Origin: Galbula dea
Taxonomy: Eukaryota; Chordata; Aves; Piciformes; Galbulidae
DNA: 64,000 bases
Assembly: GCA_013399015.1 (NCBI GenBank)
Contig: VWZX01010273.1
Coordinates: forward strand, 5,979,950 to 6,043,949
Direction of reading: 5' to 3'
Shown one piece after another: positions 49,433 to 63,169 of the stretch. The notes under the pieces are model-generated. The model had not been told where the DNA came from, did not search any database, and was given only the letters and a program-made list of their open reading frames with translations. The translations under genes and the position numbers were made by a program. Positions within the stretch are counted from its first letter, which is position 1. Every line of letters starts with the position of its first letter.

Positions 49433-52400
49433 GAGTTACCTTTATGGGAAGTGCTGGAAAGACTGCTCTGTTTGCTCTCCTGTTTGAGCTTCTCTTTCTG
49501 TCAGACTTGCTCCTGGGAGAGGTACAGTAATTACACACATACAGAATGATAGCTTGACATGGTGGAAACCAGCCAACAGCAAAAAATAATTGCTTTTGGA
49601 AAAGAAAGGGGTTGAAATGTTGTCAGCATGTTTCTTCTATTTTACGAAGACAAGGTTTCAGCAGTGCCTGCTGGAATGGTTGCTGAGGTTTTGCCAAGCT
49701 TTGAATCAAGCTTTTATCATATCAGGGATATGAGGGCAAACTTGTACCTGGGTGCTTCTCCCACAAGAGCCACTCCAGCTGCTTGGTTTGGAGAAGGGAG
49801 GAGTGAGGCAGGGAGAAGAATGGGAAGTTTCCATCTCCTAAAGCCTCTATGCAAGACACTGCTGTTTCCAACTCATGCACAAACCCTCTGGTGCACGCTG
49901 CTCTTCCAATGAGTGATTAATTCTTAGAAAGACTATTACTAGGAAAGCTAATCAAATGCTGAGACTATAAGAATAGAATGCACATAATCTCTATCAGTCA
50001 CAGGTAAGTTTTACATCTGTGCTGGCTTCATGGGAGGGCAGGCAACAGGCAATACTTATTCTGTCACCATCTGCAGACTCCAAACTAGTCCCAGGTAACT
50101 GCAGGCAATGCAGTCTCACATCTCAACCTCACTGTAATAACTTAAGTTTGGAATAAATATGAAACCATTTTCCCCTCTTCTCCTTCTTAGTGCCTACACA
50201 GAAGTTCAGCCAGGCTCTTAAGCTACATACTAAAAATGAAAAAGAAAAAAAAAAACAACAAACAAAGCAAACCAAACTCCCTAATTTCTAATACCCATGG
50301 GAAAATGAAGGCACCACATCCAGATGATTGCCTTCCAAGGATTCCACATGTGGATCTAGGGTCAACATAATATTGCAGCTAAATAATGTTGGCTATTTCC
50401 TTGTTTGTGCCTGAAGTGACAGGTGGATAAAGCATGTAGACCAAAAGGTAGGGGACATGGCACAGGTGGGCAAGACTAAATACCTGGGAAACCTTAAAGT
50501 AAGGAGAAGATAATTCAGCAGACATTTTTTGATCCAACTGAAAAATCACTGGCTGACTAAAATCCTGCAACATTTGAAGAGGTGGAATTTATTGTTAGCA
50601 TGGTGAAAATTTCTCTAATGATGAACTTTTCACACAAGATCATAAAGCCACTCAGTATACTAGTTTGTATTTACGAAACCAACAGGATTTTCAAATTCTA
50701 ACTTCATTACCAAAGTCTATTTCCTAACACTGGCATTTAGAACACTATGGGCAGTTTATACTTAATCATGCTCTGTGCTTTCCTCTGCCTTCCTTTAAGG
50801 AGCCCAAAGCTAGCAGTTCCAAAGGGAACAGGGATGGCAGACTAACTCCTGATCCCATTCAGAAGCACAATTCCTGATGTTTTGGGGATTCAGCTTGTAT
50901 TTGCTCTATTCATCAGCTTCAAACAATGCTTACCTGCCAGGTTGGAAGGAGAATTTGGACCATTTCACGGTTTTCCCCACCCAGCTAAGCTTAACTTAAA
51001 GCTTAAAGCTTTAAGTGCAACCATCATGCTTTTAGATTCATGAGAGATGAAGAAGGATTCTTCTATAAATATTCAGTTTCTAAAGACTTCTCAGTCAACT
51101 ACATGACATCCTTAGCTTAATTTAGCATGTGCCCACACAAGCAATCCTCTTTTTCTAGATTCAGGAAGCAAACTTTCAATGCTTATAATCACAGCCAGTC
51201 TTTATCCAAGTACACAGTTATTAAGTAGATGATGACTAGTCCTTAAAATACTTTTATGACTTTGAGCAGTGAAACAAGACAGATAGATTGATCCTCTGAA
51301 GCTTAGAGTTCTGCTGTCACTCTTTTCTCCCCCTTCTTTAATAGCTCCTTATTTTAAAAAATATTATACTGTGTTGTATCTAACCATTAGTGACAGATCC
51401 TACAACTTAATCCATGAATGGATTAATTTGACAGAATAATCTCTATATTTTATGTGTGGAAGCATTCTTAACTTTACAGTTAAGTTGTTCTGACTGGTAT
51501 TCCCAATATGTTTACCATATTTTGTGATAATGGATATATTTGTAAGACAAATGTTCTATTCAGTAAAGTGCATATGCACTTTATATTTTATCATAAAACA
51601 TCAAAAAGGATCTAGCATTTGAACACTTAACTTTAAAAGCTCTAACACACAGCACTGAGAATTCCAAGTAGTGAAAACTAAACCTTTCCCAAGGAAAATA
51701 CTTTAAGAAATTCTGGAAACTTCTATTCAGGTGTGTTTGATAGTTGGCCATGTCATTTTACTCTTTCCACTGTTATTAACTCTCTTTAAATTGTATAGTT
51801 TCTTCTTAGCATCTCCTTAAAATTTAGCTTGGGCAACATTTATCATTTTTATGACTAAGCACAACAGAAGTCATTATTATTATCTTCTACCTAGTAGAGA
51901 AATAGACTAAATTTAGTGTTGTTACTTGCTCTACATAAAGCTTAAGAAACATATTAATGATGTATCTGTGTTTGCAAACTGACATTTTTATCCAGGTGCA
52001 TTTTACCTTAAGCAATAATTTTGTATATAAAAGAGGAAAAAAAAAAATACCAAGAACAGTAAGTGAGAAATTTAACAAGACAGAAAACCAGACAGGGCCT
52101 GGGTACTGAAATACTGTGTTGCCTTTATCAACTCAGTGTGCAGTTTAATTAATAAAATAGCTTTGTAGGAAACTCTGGTTATAAAGCATGCAGCTTGAAC
52201 AGTAAATTATGCAAAATTTCAGAAGTTATAATATTCAGCTCACCCAATGAATTATACAGCAGAGCTGGAGAGGTTCACTGCTGGATATATAAATTACAAA
52301 GGTGGCTCAGCCAAGTGTGCATCTTCATTTAAAAAGAATTTTCAAAAGCCAGTTAAAATTTAGCATGTCCCTTGGGTATTAAACTATGCAATTTGATCTG

Positions 52401-52959
52401 CAAACCTCTGAACAATAGAACTAGAAGGGTATTCCACTGCATCAACACAGTAAATGAGAACTGGTTTTATTGCTGAAATCATCATGCAACACATCACAAG
52501 GGGACAGGAAATCAAGAAGTTTAAACAGTGATATTCTCTAATTCTTGCAGTTAATTCTGCTGCTGCTAAAGGTTATCATACAGATTCAGGAGACCAAACA
52601 CTACAGCTTCAGCACTCCTCTGCATCACAGCAGATCTCCTTTTGGCTTCACTGGGCACTAAAGTAGGTATGAAGATGTTTGCAGAGTATGATGGAGGAGA
52701 AAGTACTGAGCTAGTTCTGAAGAAACTCAACCAGGTATGGGAGAAAAAGATGGCACAGTCAGGTCAACTGGCAAACTAGGTATCTTGTCATTAGCCAAGT
52801 TAGGTCCATAGTTTATTCAAGGACATGTTTTATCGGATTTGATAATTTATTTGCTAATTTATTACAGATCTACATTTCAACTTCCTTTCACTCTCATTGT
52901 TTAGAAGAAAAATCAGAGCTGGATGCATTTAATACAACATACTGAAAGGAAACTGAAGT

Positions 52960-53270
52960 GAATTGGGGCTTGGTCTCTTCTCCCACATAATAAGGGACAG
53001 GACTAGAGGAAATGGCTTCAAGTTGTGCCAGGGGAAGTTCAGATCAGATATGAGGAAGAATTTCTACCCCAAGAGGGTTACTGAGTGTTGGAACAGGCTG
53101 TCCAGGGAGCTGATGGAATCACCATCCATGGAAGTGTTCAAAAAGCTTGTAGGTACAGTGCTTGGGGACATGGTTTAGTGATGGCCATGGGAGTGTTGGG
53201 TGGATGTTGTTGGACTTGATGATCTCCAAGATCTTTTCCAACCATAATGATTTCTGTGATTATATGTATA
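52960..53270 (+). repeat. CR1 retrotransposon, 3' region
   Basis: Plus-strand CR1 in the canonical order: 'cttggtctcttctcccaca', 'gacaggactagaggaaatgg', 'atatgaggaagaatttct', 'ggaacaggctgtccaggga', 'tggaagtgttcaaaaagctt', 'ttggacttgatgatctccaa' and 'atgatttctgtgatt'. It is 5'-truncated to about 310 bp and lies antisense in the LUZP2 intron. The 71-codon ORF inside is a by-product of the repeat. Confidence 0.93.
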
Positions 53271-54298
53271 TTTTCAAGAGACACCTCTGCAGTTTTTCAT
53301 AGCCTTTTATTTTAGAGCCCAGTGTACTGAGTGGATGGTTAAACAAAGATGATTTAACTTCTTATGACTTTCATAGTCCTCACTGATGGAACAGAATTAC
53401 TGAATTCATGTTAAGCATTTTATCAGGTTGAAAATTTGTTATGATGATGATTTCTTTTTTCTCTCATTACTCCCTGGGGAAAGCAATGGGAGAGTACAAT
53501 GTGATCAAAGCTTTGCAATTGAAACTGATAGAGAAAAATCAAGCACAATGCTGTGGTTGCTTAGGAACTTGTACAAGTCTTGCTCCAATACTCAGTGTCC
53601 TTTGTCACTGAATGATTAATGAACAGGCAGTGTTTGTTTACTGCAGGAAATTAAGGCAGTAAATAAAAGCACTATCACTTTTATTTATCAGAGAAGACTC
53701 TACAAGGACAAAGAGCAAGAAATTCAAGATGAGAACAGGGAATCACTTTATAAAGTGTTTGATGTTTTAGCTCTACCAAATAAGTGGGTTTAAATGATGT
53801 GTTACACTAGAATTATTCGACATGAAAGGGGAACAAAATGCATTCTACTGTAAAAACCAAAAAGAAAAACACCTTCCCAAAAGCTTTTAGGAAGAGGGAA
53901 AAAAGAAATGGTACTGCCAAAAGAGTTCTGCAGAGCTCTGGTTCTGCACAGACTTTCAGGAGCTAGCAGTATGGAAAACATCTCCTGAAAAGACTAAGAA
54001 AAGAAAGTATTGACAAGATCCCTCTAATAAAGTAATAACAGTGAATTAGTAATCATCACCACCACCATCTGAATAATGGAAAATCTTAAATGAACACTGA
54101 AATTAAGACACATTTCAGATGATTTTAAATAACCAAAATGATGTATTACAGGATATCCTATCTATTTCTGCTGACTCCAGGTCCCATATCAAATTTCCTG
54201 AGAGGAAATTTCAAAGCCATTCCTTCAACAGACACTGTAAGCACAGCACAAGGACATTTCTTAGACTCCTCTTTGTGTATTAGTGTGAATCCTAGATT

Positions 54299-54369
54299 TC
54301 TTTGATTGGTTCTTTTCAGGGTTAGTTGGTTGCTTTGGGTTTGAGGATTGGGTTTGTTGGTTTTTTTTC
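54299..54369 (+). repeat. T/G-rich low-complexity tract
   Basis: Degenerate TTGGTT, TTTGGG and GGGTTTG units over about 70 bp. The minus-strand ORF across it has a skewed N/Q/K/P composition that reflects the repeat. Confidence 0.75.
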
Positions 54370-56275
54370 AATGCTAACAATGCAGCTATGAACACTCCAT
54401 AATACATCCATTTTTCAGCTGGAAAATGAATTTCTAGCAGCAACATGTTTAATAACAAGATAAGACTGATAAAACTATTGCCTGCTTCACTTTCCAACAA
54501 GAAACATTATCTAGCAAGGCACAGTGAATTTCAATACCCCTGTGGTATCATTTCACTAATTTTTCTACTTTTCCCTGCATACCAGAGGTTTTTGTCAAAC
54601 ACAGATTTAACAAACCTTAAAGATTTAAAATGTAAAGGAAATGTGTATCCCAGAGATTAGAGAATTGCTCTTAAAACATGATCATTGAGAGATTAAATGA
54701 TATGAGACTTAATCCTATTACTCAGATAGATAGCCTCATTTCTTTTTCTTTGAATTATAATGCTACTTAGAAAAAGCAAGGAACAGAGATAGATTTCAAT
54801 TTAATGTGAGCCATGAAAAATAGTTTGGCTTCCCAAGACTTCTCACTCCAGTTGGGAGTCTTCTGCTTTCTCAGACAAACCTTGCATACCAAGCACCAAT
54901 ACCTAGTGGCTGAATATACTAGTAGCTAGAAGCACAAAAAGACACCACCACACCCTAATCAAAGCAACAAAATCCTTGATTTTATGGGAAAAGACACTTT
55001 TTTGAGAGTCTTTATTGCATTACTTGATAATTTTTTTTGATTTGTGAAATGCTTTAACTTTTTTTCCCCTCCCTGCTTTAATGTATTCACTTCTGTAAAC
55101 AAACAAAACCCCCCAGTTTCTTGAATGTCTTTCCACAAATACTCAGCCTAAATAAATGCAGTCTATACCCAAGGTAATCTATATTCCATCAGGCTTTCCA
55201 TAACTTTCCCAGATGGTTACCAGCTTCTACTCATAATCTAGAGTCCACTCCTCCCTCAGAATTTTACACCTTATTCTTTCTTCTCTTCCTTCCTTTACTA
55301 GTAAGAAACAAAGTTTTCCTCATCTTCAGATATTAACAAAGATGCACAAGAGCAAATTACAGACTCTTCTCCTGGATACACAATTTTGCCTTGTCTCTGC
55401 CCTCTTCTGTGGCAGAGGGGAAGTGACTTATAATAGATAATTAATAAAAGCAGTCATGGTAGGAAGGTAATGTCCAGTAGTTCACTCAAAAGCCATTGTG
55501 ACAGGCTTTTCCCTGCTGTCTTCTGTATTTCACCTGCAAATTAGTCAAGGTATTACTATGCTGTTTGGAGTACTGAGCACAAATTACACTCACCCTACAA
55601 ATTTTGTCCCTCTCATTATTTTTGTTTTGTTTGCTTGTTTTTCCTGGTTTACTGGCATCATTATAATTGCAGCCATAATCCATTCATTTGGGATTTCTGT
55701 TAACAGCTCCCACTACACTGTTTGAATGAAAGTTTTGCCTCAGTAGAAGCAGCAGATTGAGCTTTCTGTCAGACATGTCATAAGAAAAACACAGCTCACA
55801 GCATTCCCAGGCTGGCATGGACAAGATTACATCCTTCAACTACTCTGCTGTCACCTCTTACATCTCCCAGAAGGTTTTATCAAACGAAGCATCTGTGACA
55901 GCTCTGCCTGATTAGTAGTGGAAACAATATGCAAACAAGGTCCAGCATCTTGCTGTACTGCAGCAACTCTTCATCTAGGAACAAGCCAATTCTGGAAATG
56001 GTTAAACATCAAATCACATCTTTTCCACTGCTGTTCTTCCTGCAAAAGCTCTACAAGTTCTATTAAGCAGCCTTTGAAAGAAACCCAGTGAGTCCACCTG
56101 CACAGACTGACAGTGAAGAGCATTTGCTCCTCAGCACTTCAACACAGAATGTAGTTGGCTTATAAAAATATATGTATCAGTTTGACTAGGAGAAAAGTCA
56201 CATTGATGACTGCCTAAGGCATTAATGATTTCATATAATCCAGATTAGACCCTGATTTCTAGGTGACAAACTTAC

Positions 56276-56362
56276 ATCTTGAGAATCGCACTCCTGGATG
56301 CTCTGATTTTCTTCCTTTCTTGAGGCCACGTGAAGATTCTCTTTCTCTGCTGAGGCATTTCT
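56276..56362 (-). CDS. LUZP2: LUZP2 antepenultimate coding exon
   Basis: Eighty-seven bases encode 29 residues in phase 0. The peptide begins RNASAEKENLHVASRKEE and ends QECDSQD. The corresponding part of human LUZP2, as I recall it, is also 29 residues, shares the A-S near the start, an E, a V.S.KE.N.S pattern in the middle and the exact terminal CDSQD. The acceptor on the minus strand is strong: a long T/C-rich tract (56363-56420 on the plus strand is the matching A/G-rich run) ending in 'tttcttgtgtccag'. The donor is GAT/gtaagt, close to consensus. The next exon upstream, containing a proline-rich segment in human, was sought from 56.4 to 64 kb without success, so it is probably outside the window. 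Confidence 0.88.
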
Positions 56363-57503
56363 CTGGACACAAGAAATAAAGAATAATAAAAAAAAAAAGA
56401 AAAGAAAAAAGAAAAGAAACAGTTAAAATTGAGAAAATGTCAAATAAGTCACTTTTGAAAAACCAGGATAGTGCCAAAACCCCAAGAGGTCAGATATTGC
56501 AGACAGCTAACTAGCTTATACTCTGCATTTCCAGGAAATTTCAATGTTTTAACATACATTCTCATTAAAGCACTCCCTTGTAGAGAATTACTTTCATCTA
56601 TGTAATCAACACTTCCTATCTGAAAACTGGCTACATCACAGTGACTTGGTGGCATATTGTTTTCTGCGTTACTAAACAAGATCATAATAAAGTACAAGTT
56701 AAGTTACATTTTCTCTTGTGCAAACATTTAGGTGGGAGTAGGGGTAAAGGGGGAGGAAAGCATTTTCAGAACTCATACTCCTCTGACTTCTCTGCATTCT
56801 GGGAAAGATTAAGGCTCTGAGTTGAAGCTATTTATGAACTGCCTTAGCCTACCTCAGCTGTCTACTGTCTCTCCCTGCTGGGACCTCCCTCACTGCGAGC
56901 TGGCACAATGTGTTCCATTTCATGCCTTTCACTTACATCCTTCCACTAAACCCAGCCTGCTGGATGGGGCAGTGTCTCTACAATCCAGGCTATCACTTTT
57001 TAGAAGCAGTCCATTTCATTTCACTGAAATATTGACTGCTTTAGGCATCATTTTCTGCATTTCCTGCAACTTCTACGATTCAAAAGACAAGAACAGGAAG
57101 AATATGCACTGCTTTTTTTACACAGAGCTTGCTTTTATATCTATTTATACCTCAGTGTTTTTTAATTTACCTTCCTCACTTCACAATTTTGTGTCCTTAA
57201 ATACTAGACAATAGCATAACATCAAGAGGAAATCTTTCAAAGAAATGATCCATAAATTCTGGAAAATGTATTACTAAGTTAACCAGATATCCTGATCCAT
57301 GTATCAGTGCCTCTACAGTACATCTGCAGCAGGGGAAGTCTGGAATGTTTAGGTGAGGCTGTCATCAAGAAAGCACTTTCCCAGTGTTATGTTTTCAAAT
57401 GTCCTACCTCTAGGAAAGTGGAAAACAGGACAATTTCCAATTCTCATCCTCTTTAAGATTCAAAGCAGCTAAGTGCAATATTATATCCTAGAAGACTTCC
57501 TCC
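56363..57503 (-). other. LUZP2 upstream intron, proximal part
   Basis: This is intron sequence before the antepenultimate exon. It begins with the A/G-rich stretch that is the exon's polypyrimidine tract on the minus strand (56363-56420). A 130-codon plus-strand ORF (56822-57214) has no recognisable domain and is antisense to LUZP2. Confidence 0.6.
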
Positions 57504-57563
57504 TTTTTCTCTCCCAACAGAAATCTAAGATTTTTTTTCTCTCCCAACAGAAATCTAAGATTT
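57504..57563 (+). repeat. 30-bp perfect tandem duplication
   Basis: Two adjacent copies of a 30-bp unit that contains 'ttttctctcccaacag' followed by 'aaatctaagattt'. The copies are identical, which suggests a recent replication-slippage event. It lies in the LUZP2 intron, antisense. Confidence 0.9.
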
Positions 57564-60500
57564 ATTTGAGGTGTTTCATTGCCTTAGCCAGTAGGATCAG
57601 ATTCTGTGACAGCCTTTAAAAATCACTTGCCACAGCTGCACTGCTGAGACACCAGCCAAGCCAAGCTAGGGAGCTGCAACTGGTCTGCTTCATTCCCTGT
57701 CTGGTTTCTGATTGATAAACATCAAATCCTTTCAGCTCTTGCACAACTGTCACCTCCAATTATTTTTCATATTGTCACCCTTACCTGACACTGATCTGCA
57801 TGTCTTGAGTTCTAGTTTAAAACCTCACCATGCTTCTTGAAGCAGACAAAGGAGGAGAGCAGAACAGAGCCAGAAGGGGTCTTCCAGGCCCTGGCTGGGT
57901 CCTGTAGATTTCAGTTCTGTCCTTATGGCCAGAACATCACAGGTCTTTCTTGCATCTTACATAGGCATTTTTCATCTCTAGCATTTTAAGACTAAGATCT
58001 ACTTCTTACATGAGAAAGAAATAATCAAAACTAAAATTAGTGTTTGTCAAGGCTTATCTGTTTGCTGATGATATGAGTCTTTGAGATAGACTTTTCAAAC
58101 AAGAACCTTTGTTATTAAAAATAATCTCTCCTGATAAAAAATGAATATGCTATTATTTGTTTGAATGAAGCCTATTTACTAGACTGACAGCTTACTAATA
58201 AAAATGCCATCAAGTGTTCCAGAGTGAAATTATTTGGAAACACTTTCTGAACTCCATCCCAACCTGCTTACAGCTTTCTGAACCCTCCTCAAAGCTCTGC
58301 AGCACAGGATTTGATGACAGCATTTTTTTTTCAAGGATCATCAGCTCTTTTGTCTTTTTCACTTTGAAATAACTTAGAAATTACAGCATTTTCCTGGTGA
58401 GACCTTACAAGCTTGACTGAACAGCAAGCTTTGCATTTCAGATACTTGAAATAAGCAAAACTGTTTACAATCCATTTAATGTATATGCTTGCAGAAAAAT
58501 CTAGCCTCCCTTGGTGTGTGCTTTGCTCACAGCAAAACTTGCAGAATACTTATGAGACAGAAGCAAGCCAAAGTCGTTCTGTGAGTTCTCTTCCAAAGTC
58601 TGCACTGGAATAAATGACAAAGCCCAATTCTTCATGCCTTTGAAATTTCCTTCAGGCATGCTTTATGTATTTTTTGTTTCTAATATCAGAAACATTTACT
58701 TTTCAAAGCATGCATTGTTATTATAATATCCTTGTCTTAATGGCAAAATGAGCTGCAAAGCTAGATCAGCTGAATTCCATCTCTCATAACATTTTGACTT
58801 TGATATGTAGTTCAATCCTTTGCTATATTAGAAACAGCCTTATCAGATTTTTCTTCTTCCCACATGGTTTTTGGCATGACTGCACAACTCTTAACTCCCT
58901 TTACTCAGCATTTTTGCATCTGAGATGCCAGAGAGCTACTGACAGGACTGCTTGCCAGCTGACCTGCCAACACAAATATGGGCTCCATCAACACATTTAT
59001 GTCTTGCTACTTGGACTCTCACAGATGATTCTTTTCTACAGTGAAGATTTCTAGTGATAGTCAATTTCCACTAAAAATTAAAATATTTAAGGATCATACT
59101 GATCTAACAAGAAAATTGCATGGCATGTTAAATGTAAGCAATTTTTGGCAGAGCACAAGTTCATGATACTGAAGGACCAAAAAAAAAGCCCCAGTTCTGT
59201 AAAATTATGATTGGGCAATGTCTGATATGCACATTCACAGCCTGTTCTGATAAACCTTAAATGGAGAAATCATTGGAGTTTGTCCAGAAACACATTTTTT
59301 GCTACTGAATGCTTCACTGGCACAATCTACAAACATTCAAAAGTCACCTGCCTACAACTGAAGTCACTAACACATGCTCTGCAAGGGATTACAAATAGGA
59401 AACAACCAAGGGCTGAGTCATCCCTGCTTCTCTGCACACTCAAACAGTTTGTATTCTTCTGGGACATGTCTTACTCCTTTGGGATGGAAGTGGTTTATTG
59501 TCATGTCTAGGAAATCCAAAATTGCTCAAGGATTTGTAGCACTTACTGTGAGAAACTAGAGTAGATTTGTATCTAGCAGGCAGATGAAGTTGTCAGATCT
59601 TTTCTGGGCAAAGTACATAGTGCAAGAGCCAGAAATATTTCCTTTCCAAAGTCAGTTCAGCCTGACAGCTCCTGGAAACCAGGGACTTTGTCTGTATATC
59701 ACAGGCACACACATGCCAACTGCCACATCATGGCCCACATATTTGCTTAGGACATGAAAAAGGTATCACTCCTTTCATCTTTTCCTTCCCCCTCACTCTT
59801 TTTTAAGTAGCACCATTTGCAATTAGAGAAGTTCACAGCAGCATTTTGAATTGTATGACAGACTTTTGACTTGCTCTACAAATTTCAGATATTTAAAATA
59901 ATTACCTATTATATCTTTCCATAACAAAAATCATAGATAAATATATATTAATATCTAGGTATAGTACACTTAGGAAATCATTGTATCTCATTTTTTTTAT
60001 ATCCTGACTTTAAAATCTTCCACAGTTTAATTTATATGCAGAAATAAATGAGAAGTCCAATTCTAATCACAGCAGTCACTATGTATTCCTATGACAGTGA
60101 TGGCCTTGTGTATGTATATACATATTTTAGTCTGTACTTACAGTAGAGATAACTACCTTTTCTCTATAGCACAGTCAATATTATTCAACAGTAAGTGGGA
60201 GAAACAGCTTGGGTTTTATTTCTATTTAATGTTCATCTGCAGTTACATTTATATAGAATAATTCTTCTCAAACAACTGCAAATCCTACAATATAGCAGAT
60301 CTTTAAATTTCCACAGAGTTTCTTAAATAAACAGCATTGCCCTTGATTTTATTATTTTTTATATTTGCACTATATTCAAATATCAAATGTGGAAAATAGC
60401 TGCTTACTGCTATACATTATGCCAATACTGAGCATAACAATCATGTTTTTCAGGTATGTAGGACAACCTCATCCCCATTAGAAATGAAAATTGTTAGGAC

Positions 60501-63169
60501 AAGTTTTACATGGTTACCCAAAGACCACATTTTTTTCCCTTCACATTTCACACACATTTGTGTTGGTTTTAATGGAATTTCTCCAAGATGAACATTCACA
60601 ACAACTTTAAATGACTGAATATCCATCAGAGGGAAGGGACTTGTTCTTTCAAATAGATCACTTGGGATGATAAATGATATATTTAATTTCCTGAAGCATC
60701 CTTTTCATAACACTACTGTAAGTGCAGAATTTTCCCTCACAGATGCAGTCACCTCCCAGGAGAATATTGTCTTGGACATAATACAATTTTTCCTCTAGGT
60801 GTTCTGAGGTCCCTTCCTCTCTTGAAAAAAGGTACTAAAAAAAACCCCAATTGTAAAAGTCACATTTGTCAAGAGCCAGAGCAGATATCTTGAAGTTTTC
60901 AAGCACTGTTTGCAGTATTTCCTGCTACATACTACTTCCAGTTAAAGTTGATGTCTTTGGGAAAAAACTAGTTACTAACCACCTCAAGCCAGTGGAACTC
61001 ATCTCTAATTGAAAAGCCTCTCTAGCTGAGAGCCAGCACAGTGCTCCCTGAGCTCCAGAGAGCTGGAGGATGATAGCCCACTGTCAGAGACCAGAGCAAA
61101 GTGTTCTTCTCTCCTGGGGAGTCCAGCAGAATGTGTAAAAAACTCATAAATGTGCTGAATGATAGGAAAGAAGCACAGAAACAGACAGTGAAAACAATAA
61201 TAAATCACCTTCCTCTGGTAACATACAGAACATATGAACATTTACAGTATGGAGTGGAACTCCATTAACTGTGCTCAGGGATCTAACGTTCAGGTTGATA
61301 CCCAAATGCCTCCAAGACATCTGCAAGGGGCTGGTAAAGGAGGCAGGACTTACAGGAGAGCAGAGCCCTTCTGCAGAAACAGCTGGAGGGCTACTCTAGG
61401 GCATCTAAACAGGCAGTGGAGGACAATTTACAGCAATTCCCCAAATACCTATGTATGCACAAGCAAAAAGAAGCCACATCAGTTTATCACTGTGTTCTGA
61501 ATTCTGCTGTTTTTTTCCAGTATAGTTTATTTTGATAGAGTTGCATATTTCTGACAATTTAAATACAAGTTTTCTGCTAGAACCTTAAACCAATGTTTTC
61601 TGTTGCCTCATTTCCTTGTAACAACTGTAGTTTTTTATTTCCCTGCAGCTGAGTGAGGAAAAATCCTCATGAAAATGTATGCAATCATATTTCTCAGGAT
61701 CCATAAGAGCAGCTCTGTGATGATTCATGCTAGCTCAGTTTTCAACACAGTCAGAATGATGTATTTACTTACACTTAACTGCAAACAAGTTAGAGGATAC
61801 CTGAGTCACATTCTTTGAGATGATTAAGCAAAGGTAAACAAAATAAAATGATGGTAAGATTATACAAGAGAGAGCTAAGATTATCTAAATGATCTGAAAT
61901 CAAAACTTAGAAATACTTTTCCCTGTACTGGCCTTGTGAAACCCATTGATAACAAACTGCATTAAGCTGAGGACAAAACATCACCCTCTCCTTGTCCTTA
62001 GCATACATCCATGCATTCATAAGAAACAGATGAGACAATGAAACCCAGAAATTACTGGAGTCATCTGTTAGTTAGGCAGCTCAGGAAAATTAAACACTGA
62101 GGAGATCCCCATACATCACACAATTTTGGAACCTAGTGAGGCTAAACCTCCTCCCTAAAACTCCGTTGGTCCTAAACAGCTTATGCTTAGACTGATTTTA
62201 TTTCTCTTTTGCATTAATAGGGAGGAGAAAATCACAACCAGCCAAAGAACTGTCCAAAGTCTAGAAATAATCAGTATTTCCTTAAGGCTCTTATGGTCAT
62301 GGAATTCTTTAATCACTCCCTTCAGATCTATGTAAGAGCTAACAATAATCCAGAGAAATTTCAGTTTGGAAACATTCTGACAAGATAAATTTGCTCTATA
62401 AAATCCTTCTGGCTGCCAGATTTTTCTAGCTTGCATTTTTTTCCAGTGTGCCTCCTTATGTCTTAAAACCAAGTTAAACTAAAAAAAAATATCATTTGAA
62501 GTGCAGCTTGATTCCAGTGGTAAGAGAATTAACCTGTGTAAGTCTGAATATTAATAGTTTACTACAGAGGATCTTCAAGTGTGTTCTGTGTACAGGGCAA
62601 TTCTACTGCCATACACTTTTGGATGATGAGAACTTGTGCAATTACAGGAAAGCTTCCTAATAAAACAGACTTTTGTAATTTCCTGCAGATAAGAGAACTG
62701 AGTTCTGCAACTGTCTTCTGTAATCTAAGACAAACTATGGAGGTGTGAGGACAGAGAGCATTCCAACACTACTTGAAATGGCACTGCATCATCCCACCAC
62801 CATGAGAACCAGCTACTCTACTTTGAGGATCACTGCACACTAACATTTTCCAAATGAGTCCTAATTACAAAAGCACCTGTGCCCAGTAATTTTATGCTAA
62901 TCAAATGAAAAATGCAACATATTTAGCATTTTGAGCCTACATAATTTCCCATTTACCACCTGTAGTCCTTTAGCCTACAGTTTACCTGCTCTGTTTTAGT
63001 AGAGGACTTAATTGCAAAGTGAATTTAAAGGACACTTGGCTTACATTCTGCCAAACCCAAACAGGTCCTTCCTTGCTAAAAATATCCAAACCTATTACCC
63101 AGATAGCAAACTTTAAGTACAATAACACAAATACCAGGCTAAAACTTGCATATATGTAAGAATCTGTAA
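57564..63169 (-). other. LUZP2 upstream intron, no features recognised
   Basis: About 5.6 kb of AT-rich intron sequence. No LUZP2 exon, RNA gene or classifiable repeat was found. Donor-like sites on the minus strand near 59550, 60133 and 61768 have no convincing exon attached. Confidence 0.5.

Larger units (their letters stand above)
46075..56275 (-). other. LUZP2 intron (10.2 kb)
   Basis: A large intron between the antepenultimate and penultimate coding exons. It contains A/C-rich and T/G-rich tracts in both orientations, an AT/GT microsatellite-like patch, a 20-bp palindrome at 51564-51583 and one CR1 copy at 52960-53270. No other exon matching LUZP2 was recognised. A segment at 49440-49512 with a good acceptor and a gtaactc donor was considered but breaks the frame. 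Confidence 0.7.

Noticed and set aside
49440..49512. Candidate extra LUZP2 exon: good acceptor (gtacctctcccag) and gtaactc donor on the minus strand
   Set aside because: It is 73 bp long, so it breaks phase, hits a stop at the fourth codon in phase 0, and does not match the LUZP2 tail. The exon at 46000-46074 fits that place better.
50931..51000. Minus-strand donor gtaagc preceded by an open frame, considered as a LUZP2 exon
   Set aside because: No convincing acceptor and no similarity to LUZP2.
54261..54500. Minus-strand ORF rich in N, Q, K and P
   Set aside because: Its composition is explained by the T/G-rich low-complexity tract on the plus strand.
56740..57000. Possible proline-rich upstream LUZP2 exon
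   Set aside because: The C-rich minus-strand stretch has no matching peptide, and the gtaagt near 56937 has no LUZP2-like frame upstream.
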